A DNA stretch of 64,000 bases from Pararobbsia silviterrae. GTDB taxonomy: Bacteria; Pseudomonadota; Gammaproteobacteria; Burkholderiales; Burkholderiaceae. Below, piece after piece: positions 33,779-41,556 of the stretch (its first letter is position 1; every line of letters starts with the position of its first letter). A model generated the notes under the pieces. It did no database searches, was not told the origin of the DNA, and was given only the letters and a program-made list of their open reading frames with translations. Where the stretch lies: contig NZ_RBZU01000003.1 of assembly GCF_003628125.1 (NCBI RefSeq), positions 248,001-312,000 on the forward strand, read 5' to 3'. The position numbers were made by a program, and so were the translations under genes.

Positions 33779-34726
33779 ATGATGCACCCCGATTTCGATT
33801 CGGCGCGGGACTTGCCCCAGCTCCATCAGATGCTCGACGCCATCGGTGTCAAGAACGGCTGGAACAAACCCACGCCCAGCTTGTACCCGCAACCCAAACA
33901 GCCTTTCGCCGCCGCCCATTGGGACTACGCGAGCGCCCGCGCGGCGCTCGATGCGGCGGGGCGGCTCGTCGGCACCGAATGGGCCGAACGCCGCAACCTC
34001 ATCCTGGCCAACCCCACGCCCGGCAACGAATACCCGACCGTCACGACGCTCGTGGCGGCCTATCAAATGGTCAAGGGCGGCGAATCGGCCCGCAGTCACC
34101 GGCATACGCCGAACGCGATGCGCGTCGTCATGGAAGCGGGCCCGCAGGCGTATACGATCGTCGACGGCGTCAACGTGCCGATGGCGCGCGGCGACGTGCT
34201 GCTCACGCCCAATTGGGCGTATCACGGCCACGACAATCGCAGCGCCGAGGATGCGTACTGGATCGACATCCTCGACGCGCCGCTCGTCCAGATGCTCGGC
34301 CCGATGTTCTTCGAGCCGCATCCCGACCACATCGAACGCGCGTCGACCGTCGATCCCGCGAGCCCGATGCGATTCGCCTTCGAGGTCTACGCACCCGCCT
34401 TGCTCGCGAAGCCCGAAAGCGCGCCCGGCGTACGCCAATTGTCACTTGGCCCGGCGACACTCGACACGTTCGACCGAACCGCGATCGCGCTGTCCGCCCA
34501 CGGCCGTTGGCATATCCCCCGCCACACGTCCAATGAGATCTTCGTGGTCGTCGAGGGTGCCGGACGATCGACGATCGGGGACGCCTCGTTCGCCTGGGGT
34601 CCGGGCGACGTGCTCGCCGCGCCGAGCTGGCTCGCGCAGACCCACAAGGCCGAGCGGGACGCGATTCTGATTCGTATGTCGGATGCCCCCGTCATGCGCG
34701 CCTTTCATTGGTTAAGATCGGCCTGA
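33779..34726 (+). CDS. Gentisate 1,2-dioxygenase-like bicupin
   Basis: A 315-residue bicupin ring-cleavage dioxygenase. The first cupin holds SHRHTPNAMRVVMEA (Fe-binding His pair) and a later WAYHGHDN His; the second holds HIPRHTSNEIFVVVEG with FAWGPGDVLAAPSW. This matches gentisate/1-hydroxy-2-naphthoate dioxygenases, though about 30 residues shorter than typical gentisate dioxygenases. Two adjacent ATGs (33779, 33782) both suit the AGGA site. It is coupled 11 bp after the monooxygenase. The product would be maleylpyruvate or an analogue, to be processed by the FAH-family hydrolase, with or without isomerisation. Confidence 0.88.
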   Translation: MMHPDFDSARDLPQLHQMLDAIGVKNGWNKPTPSLYPQPKQPFAAAHWDYASARAALDAAGRLVGTEWAERRNLILANPTPGNEYPTVTTLVAAYQMVKGGESARSHRHTPNAMRVVMEAGPQAYTIVDGVNVPMARGDVLLTPNWAYHGHDNRSAEDAYWIDILDAPLVQMLGPMFFEPHPDHIERASTVDPASPMRFAFEVYAPALLAKPESAPGVRQLSLGPATLDTFDRTAIALSAHGRWHIPRHTSNEIFVVVEGAGRSTIGDASFAWGPGDVLAAPSWLAQTHKAERDAILIRMSDAPVMRAFHWLRSA

Positions 34727-34783
34727 CATGGCGATATGTTCCGTGTGTTGAAGCACAACGAAGATTCGGAGACAGGTGAAGCG

Positions 34784-36118
34784 ATGAACACAAGTACCGA
34801 AGAGGTTGCCGTCAGCAGGAAAGTCTACGCACGTCTTGTCTGGTTTCTCGTGCTGATGTTCATCTGTTCGTATCTGGACCGGATCAACATGAGCTTCGCG
34901 GCCCTGTCGATGAATCGCGATCTCGGGCTCACGGCGACCAGTTTCGGTATCGCGGGCAGCGTGTTCTATCTCGCGTACGTCGTCGCGGAGATCCCGAGCA
35001 ATCTCGCGATGCAGCGGCTCGGCGCCCGCCTCTGGATCCCGCGCATCATGATCACGTGGGGGCTCGCTTCGGCGGCATGCATGTTCGCCACCGGTCCGAG
35101 CAGCCTCTACGTGTTTCGCGCGCTCGTGGGTCTGGCCGAAGCCGGGTTCATGCCGGGCGTGCTGCTCTATCTGACCTATTGGTTTCCCGAGGCCTACCGC
35201 GCGCGCGCCAGCACGCTGTTCATCATGGCGCAGCCGATCACGATTCTGTTCGGATCGAGTTTGTCGGGCGCGCTCCTCGAAATGAACGGCTTCATGGGTT
35301 TGGCCGGCTGGCGTTGGCTGTTCCTGATCGAAGGCGTGCCGTCGATCGCGCTCGGCATCGTGGCGTTTTTCTATCTCGACAATCGCCCCTCGGACGCCAA
35401 GTGGCTGTCCGATGAAGAGAAGGTCATCCTGCGTCGCACGCTCGAACGCGACGAGGAGCGGCTCGCCAAGCTGTCGGGCCACACGACGCTCGAGAAGCGC
35501 TCGCTCGGTTCGCAGATCTTCAGCGCGCCCGTCGTGCTGCTCGCGCTCTGCTATTTCGGCCTCGTCATGTCGCTGAATACCAATTCGACGTGGGTGCCGC
35601 AGATCGTCCACGGGCTCATCCCGCATGCGAGCCTGTTTCATGTCGGGCTGATCGCGGCCATCCCGTCGCTGGTGGCGATCGTGGCCATGACGTACTGGGG
35701 CGCGCATTCGGACCGGCGCGGCGAACGCGCATGGCACGTCGTCATTCCGATGTGCGTGGCGGCGCTCGGATGGCTCGGCGTCGCGCTGCTGGGCACGCCG
35801 AGCCTGCGGTTCGTCGGTCTGATCCTGAGCTCGTGCGGCACCTTCGCCGCCCAGGCGATCTTCTGGACGCTCGCGCCGCGCTATCTGTCCGAATCGGCAC
35901 GCCCTGTCGGAATCGCCGCCATCAATGTGGTCGGCATGATCGGCACCGCAGCCGCGCCGGCGATCGTCGGCGTGCTGCACGATCTCACGGGCGGATTCCG
36001 GGCCGGACTCGGCTTCGTCGCCATTTCCGCGGTGGCGGGCGCGGCCTGCATCGTCGCGATCCGGTTCTCGCGGCATCGCGTGAGCTACAGCGACGCGGCC
36101 GAGCATCTTGCGCGATAA
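34784..36118 (+). CDS. MFS transporter, anion:cation symporter (ACS) family
   Basis: A 444-residue, 12-helix major facilitator. The ACS signature DRINMSFAALSMNRDLGLTATSFGIAGSVFYLAYVVAEIPSNLAMQRLGAR lies in residues 31-80; such proteins import aromatic acids, hexuronates or tartrate with protons. The second half begins after the YLDNRPSDAKWLSDEEK cytoplasmic loop. The ATG at 34784 is preceded by GGAG at a long spacing; an upstream in-frame start at 34736 adds an unrelated leader. It ends the rightward monooxygenase-dioxygenase operon and gives the island a second import route beside the ABC system. Confidence 0.92.
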   Translation: MNTSTEEVAVSRKVYARLVWFLVLMFICSYLDRINMSFAALSMNRDLGLTATSFGIAGSVFYLAYVVAEIPSNLAMQRLGARLWIPRIMITWGLASAACMFATGPSSLYVFRALVGLAEAGFMPGVLLYLTYWFPEAYRARASTLFIMAQPITILFGSSLSGALLEMNGFMGLAGWRWLFLIEGVPSIALGIVAFFYLDNRPSDAKWLSDEEKVILRRTLERDEERLAKLSGHTTLEKRSLGSQIFSAPVVLLALCYFGLVMSLNTNSTWVPQIVHGLIPHASLFHVGLIAAIPSLVAIVAMTYWGAHSDRRGERAWHVVIPMCVAALGWLGVALLGTPSLRFVGLILSSCGTFAAQAIFWTLAPRYLSESARPVGIAAINVVGMIGTAAAPAIVGVLHDLTGGFRAGLGFVAISAVAGAACIVAIRFSRHRVSYSDAAEHLAR

Positions 36119-36333
36119 GCACGAACGCCGCCCCGCGCATGCGGCGCGCGGCGCGCGTCGGCCGCGGTTTCGGCACGGCTCGAAACCGCGCATGATCGGC
36201 CGGGCGCGCGTGCGCAGCCGCCGCAGCCGCAATCGCCGCCCATGGCGCGGCCGATCCGCCGCGCGCGGCCACGCACGCCGTCCGTCTTGAACCCAGGGCC
36301 GGCGCTCGGCGCTCGGCCTCACACAGGTCATCC

Positions 36334-37068
36334 ATGAACTCCGATCCCGCCCTCGTCGAAGCCTTCGCGCCCACGGGCGCACTGCGCGCATCCATCAACC
36401 TCGGCAATCCGATCCTCGCGAACCGGCATCCGGGCACGGGGGAAGCGTTCGGCGTGTCCGTCGATCTCGCGCGCGAATTCGCACGTGAACTAGGCGCGCC
36501 GCTCGAACTCGTCGTGTTCGATACCGCGCTCAAGTCGGTCGAAGCCGTGACCGACGAACGCGCCGATTTCGGCTTCTTCGCCGTCGATCCGAAGCGCGGC
36601 GAGACGATCGCGTTCACCGCGCCCTATGTGCTGATCGAGGGGTTCTATCTCGTGCGCGAGGACTCGCCGGTCCGCGCGAATGCCGATGTGGACCGGGCGG
36701 ACACGCGCGTCGTCGTCGGCCAGGGCAGTGCATACGATCTGTATCTGACGCGCGAACTGAAGGCCGCGCAGATCGTGCGGGCGCCGACGTCGCAAGTCGT
36801 CGTGCAAACCTTCGTCGATCAGGGTTTTGAAGTCGCCGCGGGCGTCAAGCAGCAGTTGCTGGCCGATGCGAGCCGGTTCGACCGTCTGCGTCTGCTCGAC
36901 GAGCGGTTCATGGTGATTCGGCAGGCGATGGGGGTCTCGAAGCGCCGCGAACCGAAGGCGGCCGCTGTACTGGCCGCCTTCGTCGAGCGCATGAAGGCAT
37001 CGGGATTCGTCGCGGATGCGCTCGCGCGGCATGGGATCGGGGGCGCGTCGGTCGCCCCCGCGGCCTGA
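36334..37068 (+). CDS. Family-3 solute-binding-like protein without signal peptide
   Basis: A 244-residue SBP_bac_3 (amino-acid binding type) domain covering nearly the whole protein: LRASINLGNPILANRHPGTGEAFGVSVDLAREFARELGAPLELVVFD, then DFGFFAVDPKRGETIAFTAPYVLIEGFYLV. No signal peptide, lipobox or membrane helix precedes the domain, and no in-frame upstream start adds one. No permease or ATPase gene of the matching type is adjacent. It might be a cytosolic ligand sensor or cyclohexadienyl dehydratase-like enzyme, since both share this fold. The 215 bp before it are Arg/Ala-rich GC-biased sequence with no supported gene. Confidence 0.75.
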   Translation: MNSDPALVEAFAPTGALRASINLGNPILANRHPGTGEAFGVSVDLAREFARELGAPLELVVFDTALKSVEAVTDERADFGFFAVDPKRGETIAFTAPYVLIEGFYLVREDSPVRANADVDRADTRVVVGQGSAYDLYLTRELKAAQIVRAPTSQVVVQTFVDQGFEVAAGVKQQLLADASRFDRLRLLDERFMVIRQAMGVSKRREPKAAAVLAAFVERMKASGFVADALARHGIGGASVAPAA

Positions 37069-37080
37069 AGCCGATCTGAC

Positions 37081-38049
37081 TCAGTTCAGCGGGACGAACA
37101 CCCGGCCCATCACGCTCGTATAGCGATATCCGGCGCCGCCGCCGCTCGTCAGGCCGGCCGAGCTGTCGTTGGTCGTCTCGACGGCGATCTGCCATTGCGC
37201 TTGCTTGGCACGGCTGCGGTGGTTCTCGAGACCGATGCGCGCGCCCCAGATGTTGTTCGCGCCGTTCGACGAGTTCTGGCGGCCCACATCGGCGCTCGCG
37301 AAGAACACGGCCTTGTCGCCGAGTGCGGTCCGCCACGACAGCCCGCCCGAATATTCGTTGAGCCAGCGCGGCGCGTAGTAATCGCCGTTGTTCGGGTTGC
37401 TGTTCGAATACGTCCAGGTCTTGATATAGAAATTCAAGCCGCTGTTCGCGATGAGCTCGTAATTCCAGCGCGTCTTCAACAGCGGACGCGTGTTGTTGTC
37501 CGAGAAGAAGAACGCCCCGGCCACCGCCCCGACGCTGAACCGCGGCGTGAACTGATGGTCGAGCACGAGCGCGAGACTCGTATAGGTCAGACCCTTGTCG
37601 AGGCCCTCGATCGAATCGACGACATCGCGTTCGGCGCTCACGCCGAGGCCCGTATCGGACGTCACCTGCCGCATGTAGTCGACCGAGCCGAGGACCGTCG
37701 TCTCGCCCTTGGTGTCCATGACCCCGAGCTTCGCGTCGACGGTCTGCTGCGCATCATGCTCGCGGTAGAGCCCGAACAGGCCCGCCCCCGTCGCCGACCA
37801 GCCCGGCGAGCTGAAATGCGTGACGCTCGTATCGATGCCCCAGCCATTGCTGAACATATAACCGAGGTTGGTCCGCTCTTCCTGAAAGCTGTCGCTGTCG
37901 TCGCTATAAAGGAAATTACCGGTCACCGCGCCATGCACACCGGGTCCGTCCGAAGACTGAGCGTGTGCGAATGCGCTCACTGCGAAAACGCCGGCGCCAA
38001 CAAGCATGCGCTGAAGCACGAGCGCATGCGCGCCACGAAATACGAACAT
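37081..38049 (-). CDS. Outer-membrane beta-barrel protein, polysaccharide-export type
   Basis: A 322-residue protein with signal peptide (about residues 1-30, ending AFAHA) followed by alternating amphipathic strands and a terminal VMGRVFVPLN. Segments such as AERDVVDSIEGLDKGLTYTSLALVLDHQFTPRFSVGAVAGAFFFSDNNTRPLLKTRWNYEL and YYAPRWLNEYSGGL resemble the barrel domains of YaiO/PgaA/BcsC-type exporters, but the TPR domain of PgaA and BcsC is absent. It lies 31 bp downstream of a processive glycosyltransferase in the same direction, as E. coli yaiO is near yaiP. A secretion pore for the polymer is the favoured role; a plain structural porin cannot be excluded. Confidence 0.7.
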   Translation of the reverse strand: MFVFRGAHALVLQRMLVGAGVFAVSAFAHAQSSDGPGVHGAVTGNFLYSDDSDSFQEERTNLGYMFSNGWGIDTSVTHFSSPGWSATGAGLFGLYREHDAQQTVDAKLGVMDTKGETTVLGSVDYMRQVTSDTGLGVSAERDVVDSIEGLDKGLTYTSLALVLDHQFTPRFSVGAVAGAFFFSDNNTRPLLKTRWNYELIANSGLNFYIKTWTYSNSNPNNGDYYAPRWLNEYSGGLSWRTALGDKAVFFASADVGRQNSSNGANNIWGARIGLENHRSRAKQAQWQIAVETTNDSSAGLTSGGGAGYRYTSVMGRVFVPLN

Positions 38050-38080
38050 GAACGATCCCTATCTTATTGTCGGTATTGGG

Positions 38081-39478
38081 TTACTTGGTGCCCCAACGCT
38101 TGCTGCGCGACACGAACTCCTGCACATAGCCGACCACGCAGGCCGGCTGCAGGATGAGTCCGTAGAACAAGCTGTAGTAAAGGAAGCCGAGACGGTTACG
38201 ACGAACCTTGAGTCCCTGCTCGACGAACATGCGGCTCTGGATCCGATACATGATCCCGTTGATCACGGCCGCGAACGGTAGCACGAGCAGCGTCATCGGC
38301 CCCGCGATCCAGTTGATGCCGAACAGCGCGAGGATCAGCCCCGGCAGGAACGCGAACGTATAGACGACGTCCATGTACGGGAAAAACAGGTTCCACCAGA
38401 TGAAGATCGTCGTCATGCGCCGCTTGAACAGCAAAGGCCAATGCGACTTGAACGCCTCCATGAGTCCGCGCGACCACCGTTGACGTTGACGAATGAACTG
38501 TCCCAACGTCGTCGGCGCATTCGTGAACAGACACGCGTTCTCGGCGAAGCCCACGCGATAGCCGGCCCGCAGGATCGCCCACGTCAGCACGATGTCCTCG
38601 CCGACCGAGTGCGGCCAGCCGCCGATTTCGCGCAGCACGTCGGTGTCGTAGACGGAGAAGGCGCCCTGGGCGACCAGCGTCCCTTGATAGAGACTCTGGA
38701 TGCGCTTCGTCGCGGCAATGCCGTGGAAGTAGTCCCACTCCTGAATCCGCGTCACGAGGTTCGCGCGCGAATTGCGCACGAGCACCGCGCCCGCGACGGC
38801 GCGCGTGTTCGGCGGATCGCTCATATAGCGATGCACGAGGTTCTGGAGCGCGTAGCGGTAGAGGTAGGAATCGCCGTCGACCGTCACGGTCAGCGCGTAG
38901 CGCACGTGCTTGAGGCCTTCGCTGAGCGCGCGCGCCTTGCCCATGTTCTTCGGCAGATGCAGCACTTCGAGCCACGGATAGTCGAGGCTGTCGAGCACGG
39001 CGCCCGTCTCGTCCGACGAACCGTCGTTGATGACGATGACCTGCAGGTCGCCCGGATACTGCTGCTTCGCGATGCTTTCGACGGTCTGCGCGATATTCTC
39101 GCCTTCGTTATAGGCCGCGACGAGAATCGCAATGCCGGGCAGATCGCCGGTCACCGGATGAAACGCGGGACGGCGGTCCATCAGCAGGCTCGACATCATG
39201 AAGGCATTCATGAAGCCGGGCAGAATCGCGATACCGAACAGGATGATGTAGGCCCACGCGGCGCCGAATACGGCGCTCATGTCGGCGAGCCAGCGCTCGG
39301 CGAGATAGAACGATGCCCCACCCCACAGCAGGGAAAAAGCGATCGCGACGGCAAACTTGATTTTGACCGGCAGGTACATCCCCGAACGCGGTCTGGCGGG
39401 CACCGGATAATTACCTCCGGTTTCCGCGACGAACTCGCCCGTCTGCGGCGAGGCGTCAAGCTGTTTTATGTTGTCCAT
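38081..39478 (-). CDS. Processive family-2 glycosyltransferase (PgaC/NodC/HasA type)
   Basis: A 465-residue inner-membrane polymer synthase. Two membrane segments (about residues 40-62 and 72-97) precede the catalytic GT-A domain: IAILVAAYNEGENI, VINDGSSDET (first Asp), VTVDGDSYL (second Asp), GEDIVLTW (catalytic Asp) and QRQRWSRG, which is the processive QxxRW motif. Four or five C-terminal membrane segments follow, forming the translocation channel. No PilZ domain is present, so direct c-di-GMP control as in BcsA is not expected. No PgaB deacetylase or PgaD homologue is adjacent. It is first in a two-gene unit with the outer-membrane barrel. Confidence 0.9.
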   Translation of the reverse strand: MDNIKQLDASPQTGEFVAETGGNYPVPARPRSGMYLPVKIKFAVAIAFSLLWGGASFYLAERWLADMSAVFGAAWAYIILFGIAILPGFMNAFMMSSLLMDRRPAFHPVTGDLPGIAILVAAYNEGENIAQTVESIAKQQYPGDLQVIVINDGSSDETGAVLDSLDYPWLEVLHLPKNMGKARALSEGLKHVRYALTVTVDGDSYLYRYALQNLVHRYMSDPPNTRAVAGAVLVRNSRANLVTRIQEWDYFHGIAATKRIQSLYQGTLVAQGAFSVYDTDVLREIGGWPHSVGEDIVLTWAILRAGYRVGFAENACLFTNAPTTLGQFIRQRQRWSRGLMEAFKSHWPLLFKRRMTTIFIWWNLFFPYMDVVYTFAFLPGLILALFGINWIAGPMTLLVLPFAAVINGIMYRIQSRMFVEQGLKVRRNRLGFLYYSLFYGLILQPACVVGYVQEFVSRSKRWGTK

Positions 39479-39524
39479 GTACTCTTGTTATTAGGTCTTT
39501 TCGCGCGAAAATCATAACGTCAGG

Positions 39525-39543
39525 GTTTGTTATTGCAACAAAC
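39525..39543. promoter_or_regulatory. Inverted repeat upstream of the glycosyltransferase
   Basis: GTTTGTT at 39525-39531 and AACAAAC at 39537-39543 form a perfect 7-bp inverted repeat with a 5-bp spacer, 47-65 bp before the glycosyltransferase start. The surrounding 318-bp gap (39479-39796) is AT-rich compared with its flanks and carries no supported gene. Likely an operator in the promoter region. Confidence 0.5.
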
Positions 39544-39796
39544 TATTTCAGCGCTTGACATACTAAAAATGTACTAGACACCAAGGTCTTGACGTTTTTT
39601 TGAATGCGCCGCGGTAAGCCTCAAGCGGCCTCCCACGTGCTTTGGACGGGTGATTTCACGCAAAGATGATCGCGGCGTGACGTATTAATTACGCCACACT
39701 TACGCGTGACAAGAACAGCTTACCGGTGGTTACCGCGCGTCATTTTCTGAGACGGACGGGATAGTCCGCTCAAAAAAACCGTTCAGAGTCTGCTAT

Positions 39797-41098
39797 TTAG
39801 CAGCGTCCCGCGTCCCACTCCGCGCGCAGATCGGCCCGGAATGCGCGCGACATGCTCGCGCCGTCTTCATTGAGCGTGACGGACATGGCATCGGCAATGC
39901 GCTCGATGACGACAGCTGGATGCGCGACATGACACGTGTTGCGTCCGAAGTCGATCAACGCGTCGCGCGTCGGGTACGACACGGATTTGTTCAGCTTGAG
40001 CGCCATCGTCCGATCCGCCATCTCGACACCGGTTCGCTGATTTTCGTAGCGATAGACGGACGTCGTCACGACATCGAATACCGGCGACAGGCTCGGCGGC
40101 ACGGCGGCATCCGGATGCGTGTAGATCAGACCGAAGTTCTTCAAATGCGCATCGCCGTTGCGCACGAGAACGGACAGCACGAAATATTCGAAAAACCGCG
40201 CAAGACTCTCCCCGGTGTTTTCCCCGCAATTCAATGCGATGACCCGCGCGACGTTCTCGTAGCTGCTGCTGTACTTGAAGTTGGGTTGAACGGCGTTTTT
40301 GCCCATCAAGACGGCCATATCTTCGAAGCCGAATTGCACGCCGTCCACGACATCGAAGCGTTCCATGACAAACAGACTGAGGTCGTCGGAAAGCCAGAAT
40401 CGCGGCACGCGGATGCCTGCGCGTCGTGCGGCGCTCATGCACAAATACTCATTGACCGGCAAATGCGGATGATCGTCGCCGGCCGCCTTGAGGATCAGCG
40501 TCGGCGTCGTCGCCGTCGTCTTTTCAATGACCTTTGCATCCGCCTCGCCGCGCCCCGGATCGGGACTGCCTTCTTCACGAGAGGAGACCGGCTCGCTTCC
40601 GATCGCATCGCCGCTCAGGGCGCGATCGGCGGTCTTGTCCGCATCCGGGATCATGACCTTCGGCTGAAACCCCGAAATGCCCGAATCCAGATACGCGTCC
40701 ACCAAATGCTCGAAAAGCCCGGCCTCGCTACCCGTCGCGAGCACCGTCGATAAGCCCACCTCGGCCTTTTTACTTTCACGCGCCTTGCCAGGCTCCGCGT
40801 AGCGCAAGCGTCCGATCTGGTTTTCGCCGGTGATGGCAAGCAACGCCATGTCGTCCAACTGGACCTGCTTGAATACGCGTTGAATCCGTTCGAGCAGGAA
40901 TCCTTCGGGCCGATTCATCGAGAACGCAGGCAGCATCGGCGTCTCGGCATAAGTCTCCGCCCGCAGCGGCATCGTCAGCGACACCTCGCAGGCGCGATGA
41001 CGCGTCGCATACGCAAACACGTGGCGAGATGCCTTCGTCAGCGTGCCGGCGACGCCTTGCGGCGTGCCGACGCTCAGTTCACGAACCCTCGTCGTCAC
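39797..41098 (-). CDS. hipA: HipA-type serine/threonine kinase toxin
   Basis: A 433-residue HipA kinase. E. coli HipA phosphorylates glutamyl-tRNA synthetase and causes persistence. The N-terminal HipA domain ends in GISGFQPKVMI, the ATP-binding loop. The kinase core shows LFVMERFD, the catalytic RNGDAHLKNFGL (Asp, Lys, Asn) and the metal-binding SPVFDVVTT. All catalytic residues are intact. Between the loop and the LILKAAGDDHPHLPVNEYLCM strand lies about 50 residues of charged low-complexity sequence (DKTADRALSGDAIGSEPVSSREEGSPDPGRG), an insertion that E. coli HipA lacks. Translation starts at GTG 41098, overlapping hipB by 20 bp. Confidence 0.92.
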   Translation of the reverse strand: MTTRVRELSVGTPQGVAGTLTKASRHVFAYATRHRACEVSLTMPLRAETYAETPMLPAFSMNRPEGFLLERIQRVFKQVQLDDMALLAITGENQIGRLRYAEPGKARESKKAEVGLSTVLATGSEAGLFEHLVDAYLDSGISGFQPKVMIPDADKTADRALSGDAIGSEPVSSREEGSPDPGRGEADAKVIEKTTATTPTLILKAAGDDHPHLPVNEYLCMSAARRAGIRVPRFWLSDDLSLFVMERFDVVDGVQFGFEDMAVLMGKNAVQPNFKYSSSYENVARVIALNCGENTGESLARFFEYFVLSVLVRNGDAHLKNFGLIYTHPDAAVPPSLSPVFDVVTTSVYRYENQRTGVEMADRTMALKLNKSVSYPTRDALIDFGRNTCHVAHPAVVIERIADAMSVTLNEDGASMSRAFRADLRAEWDAGRC

Positions 41099-41369
41099 GG
41101 AACATCTCCTTGATCTGGTCGTAGTCCGGACGAACCGACACGATCGAAAGCCCCTTACCCAGCGCGGTCAACGCGGCCAGCGCGTGATGCAACCCGACGT
41201 TCTGCCCCGATTCGAGTTGCGTGATCGTGAACCGCGTCACGCCCGCCTTCTCGGCGACCCACTGCTGGGTGCGCCCTTGCGCCTTGCGCTCGCGACGAAA
41301 CGCCTCGCCGAATTCCGGGGCGAACACGATGGGTAATGCGTGAATTTCCGACGAGGTCATGTATGACAT
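41079..41369 (-). CDS. hipB: HipB-type antitoxin, Xre-family repressor
   Basis: A 96-residue protein whose Xre helix-turn-helix spans about residues 25-70 (GEAFRRERKAQGRTQQWVAEKAGVTRFTITQLESGQNVGLHHALAALTALG). It neutralises HipA and represses its own operon. The start at ATG 41369 is an estimate: an ATG at 41360 and a TTG at 41396 are alternatives, and the TTG would lie inside the operator. The acidic C-terminus (YDQIKEMFRDDEGS) overlaps hipA. The promoter region upstream contains several inverted repeats. Confidence 0.9.
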   Translation of the reverse strand: MSYMTSSEIHALPIVFAPEFGEAFRRERKAQGRTQQWVAEKAGVTRFTITQLESGQNVGLHHALAALTALGKGLSIVSVRPDYDQIKEMFRDDEGS

Positions 41370-41374
41370 ATCTA

Positions 41375-41393
41375 TCAAATCGTCTTGATTTGA
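41375..41393. promoter_or_regulatory. hipBA operator, main palindrome
   Basis: TCAAATC (41375-41381) and GATTTGA (41387-41393) form a perfect 7-bp inverted repeat with a 5-bp spacer, just upstream of hipB and just after the predicted -10 box. The position fits repression by HipB. Confidence 0.7.
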
Positions 41394-41397
41394 CAAA

Positions 41398-41426
41398 AAT
41401 GTAAGATATGTCAGTCACAAATTCAA
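41398..41426 (-). promoter_or_regulatory. hipBA promoter
   Basis: On the minus strand, TTGAAT (41426-41421) and TACATT (41403-41398) are spaced by 17 bp. A half-site GATATGTCA (41405-41413) sits in the spacer; its reverse complement TGACATATC occurs at 41364-41372 next to the hipB start, so the two could be bridged by HipB. Confidence 0.55.
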
Positions 41427-41556
41427 GCTGAGTGCCGATTCGCCAAATCGACAATGTCAGCGCAGCGGATGCGATCGTCTGCTCGTCCGGATGGCTAAGG
41501 AATCGACACGATCGCGAGGCGTCGGCGGCCTTATCGGTCCGCCGGACATGGCCTCC

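Noticed and set aside
34712-36391. 559-codon open frame opposite the ACS transporter
   Set aside because: Arg/Ala/His-rich translation without motifs; the plus strand encodes a clear 12-helix MFS protein.
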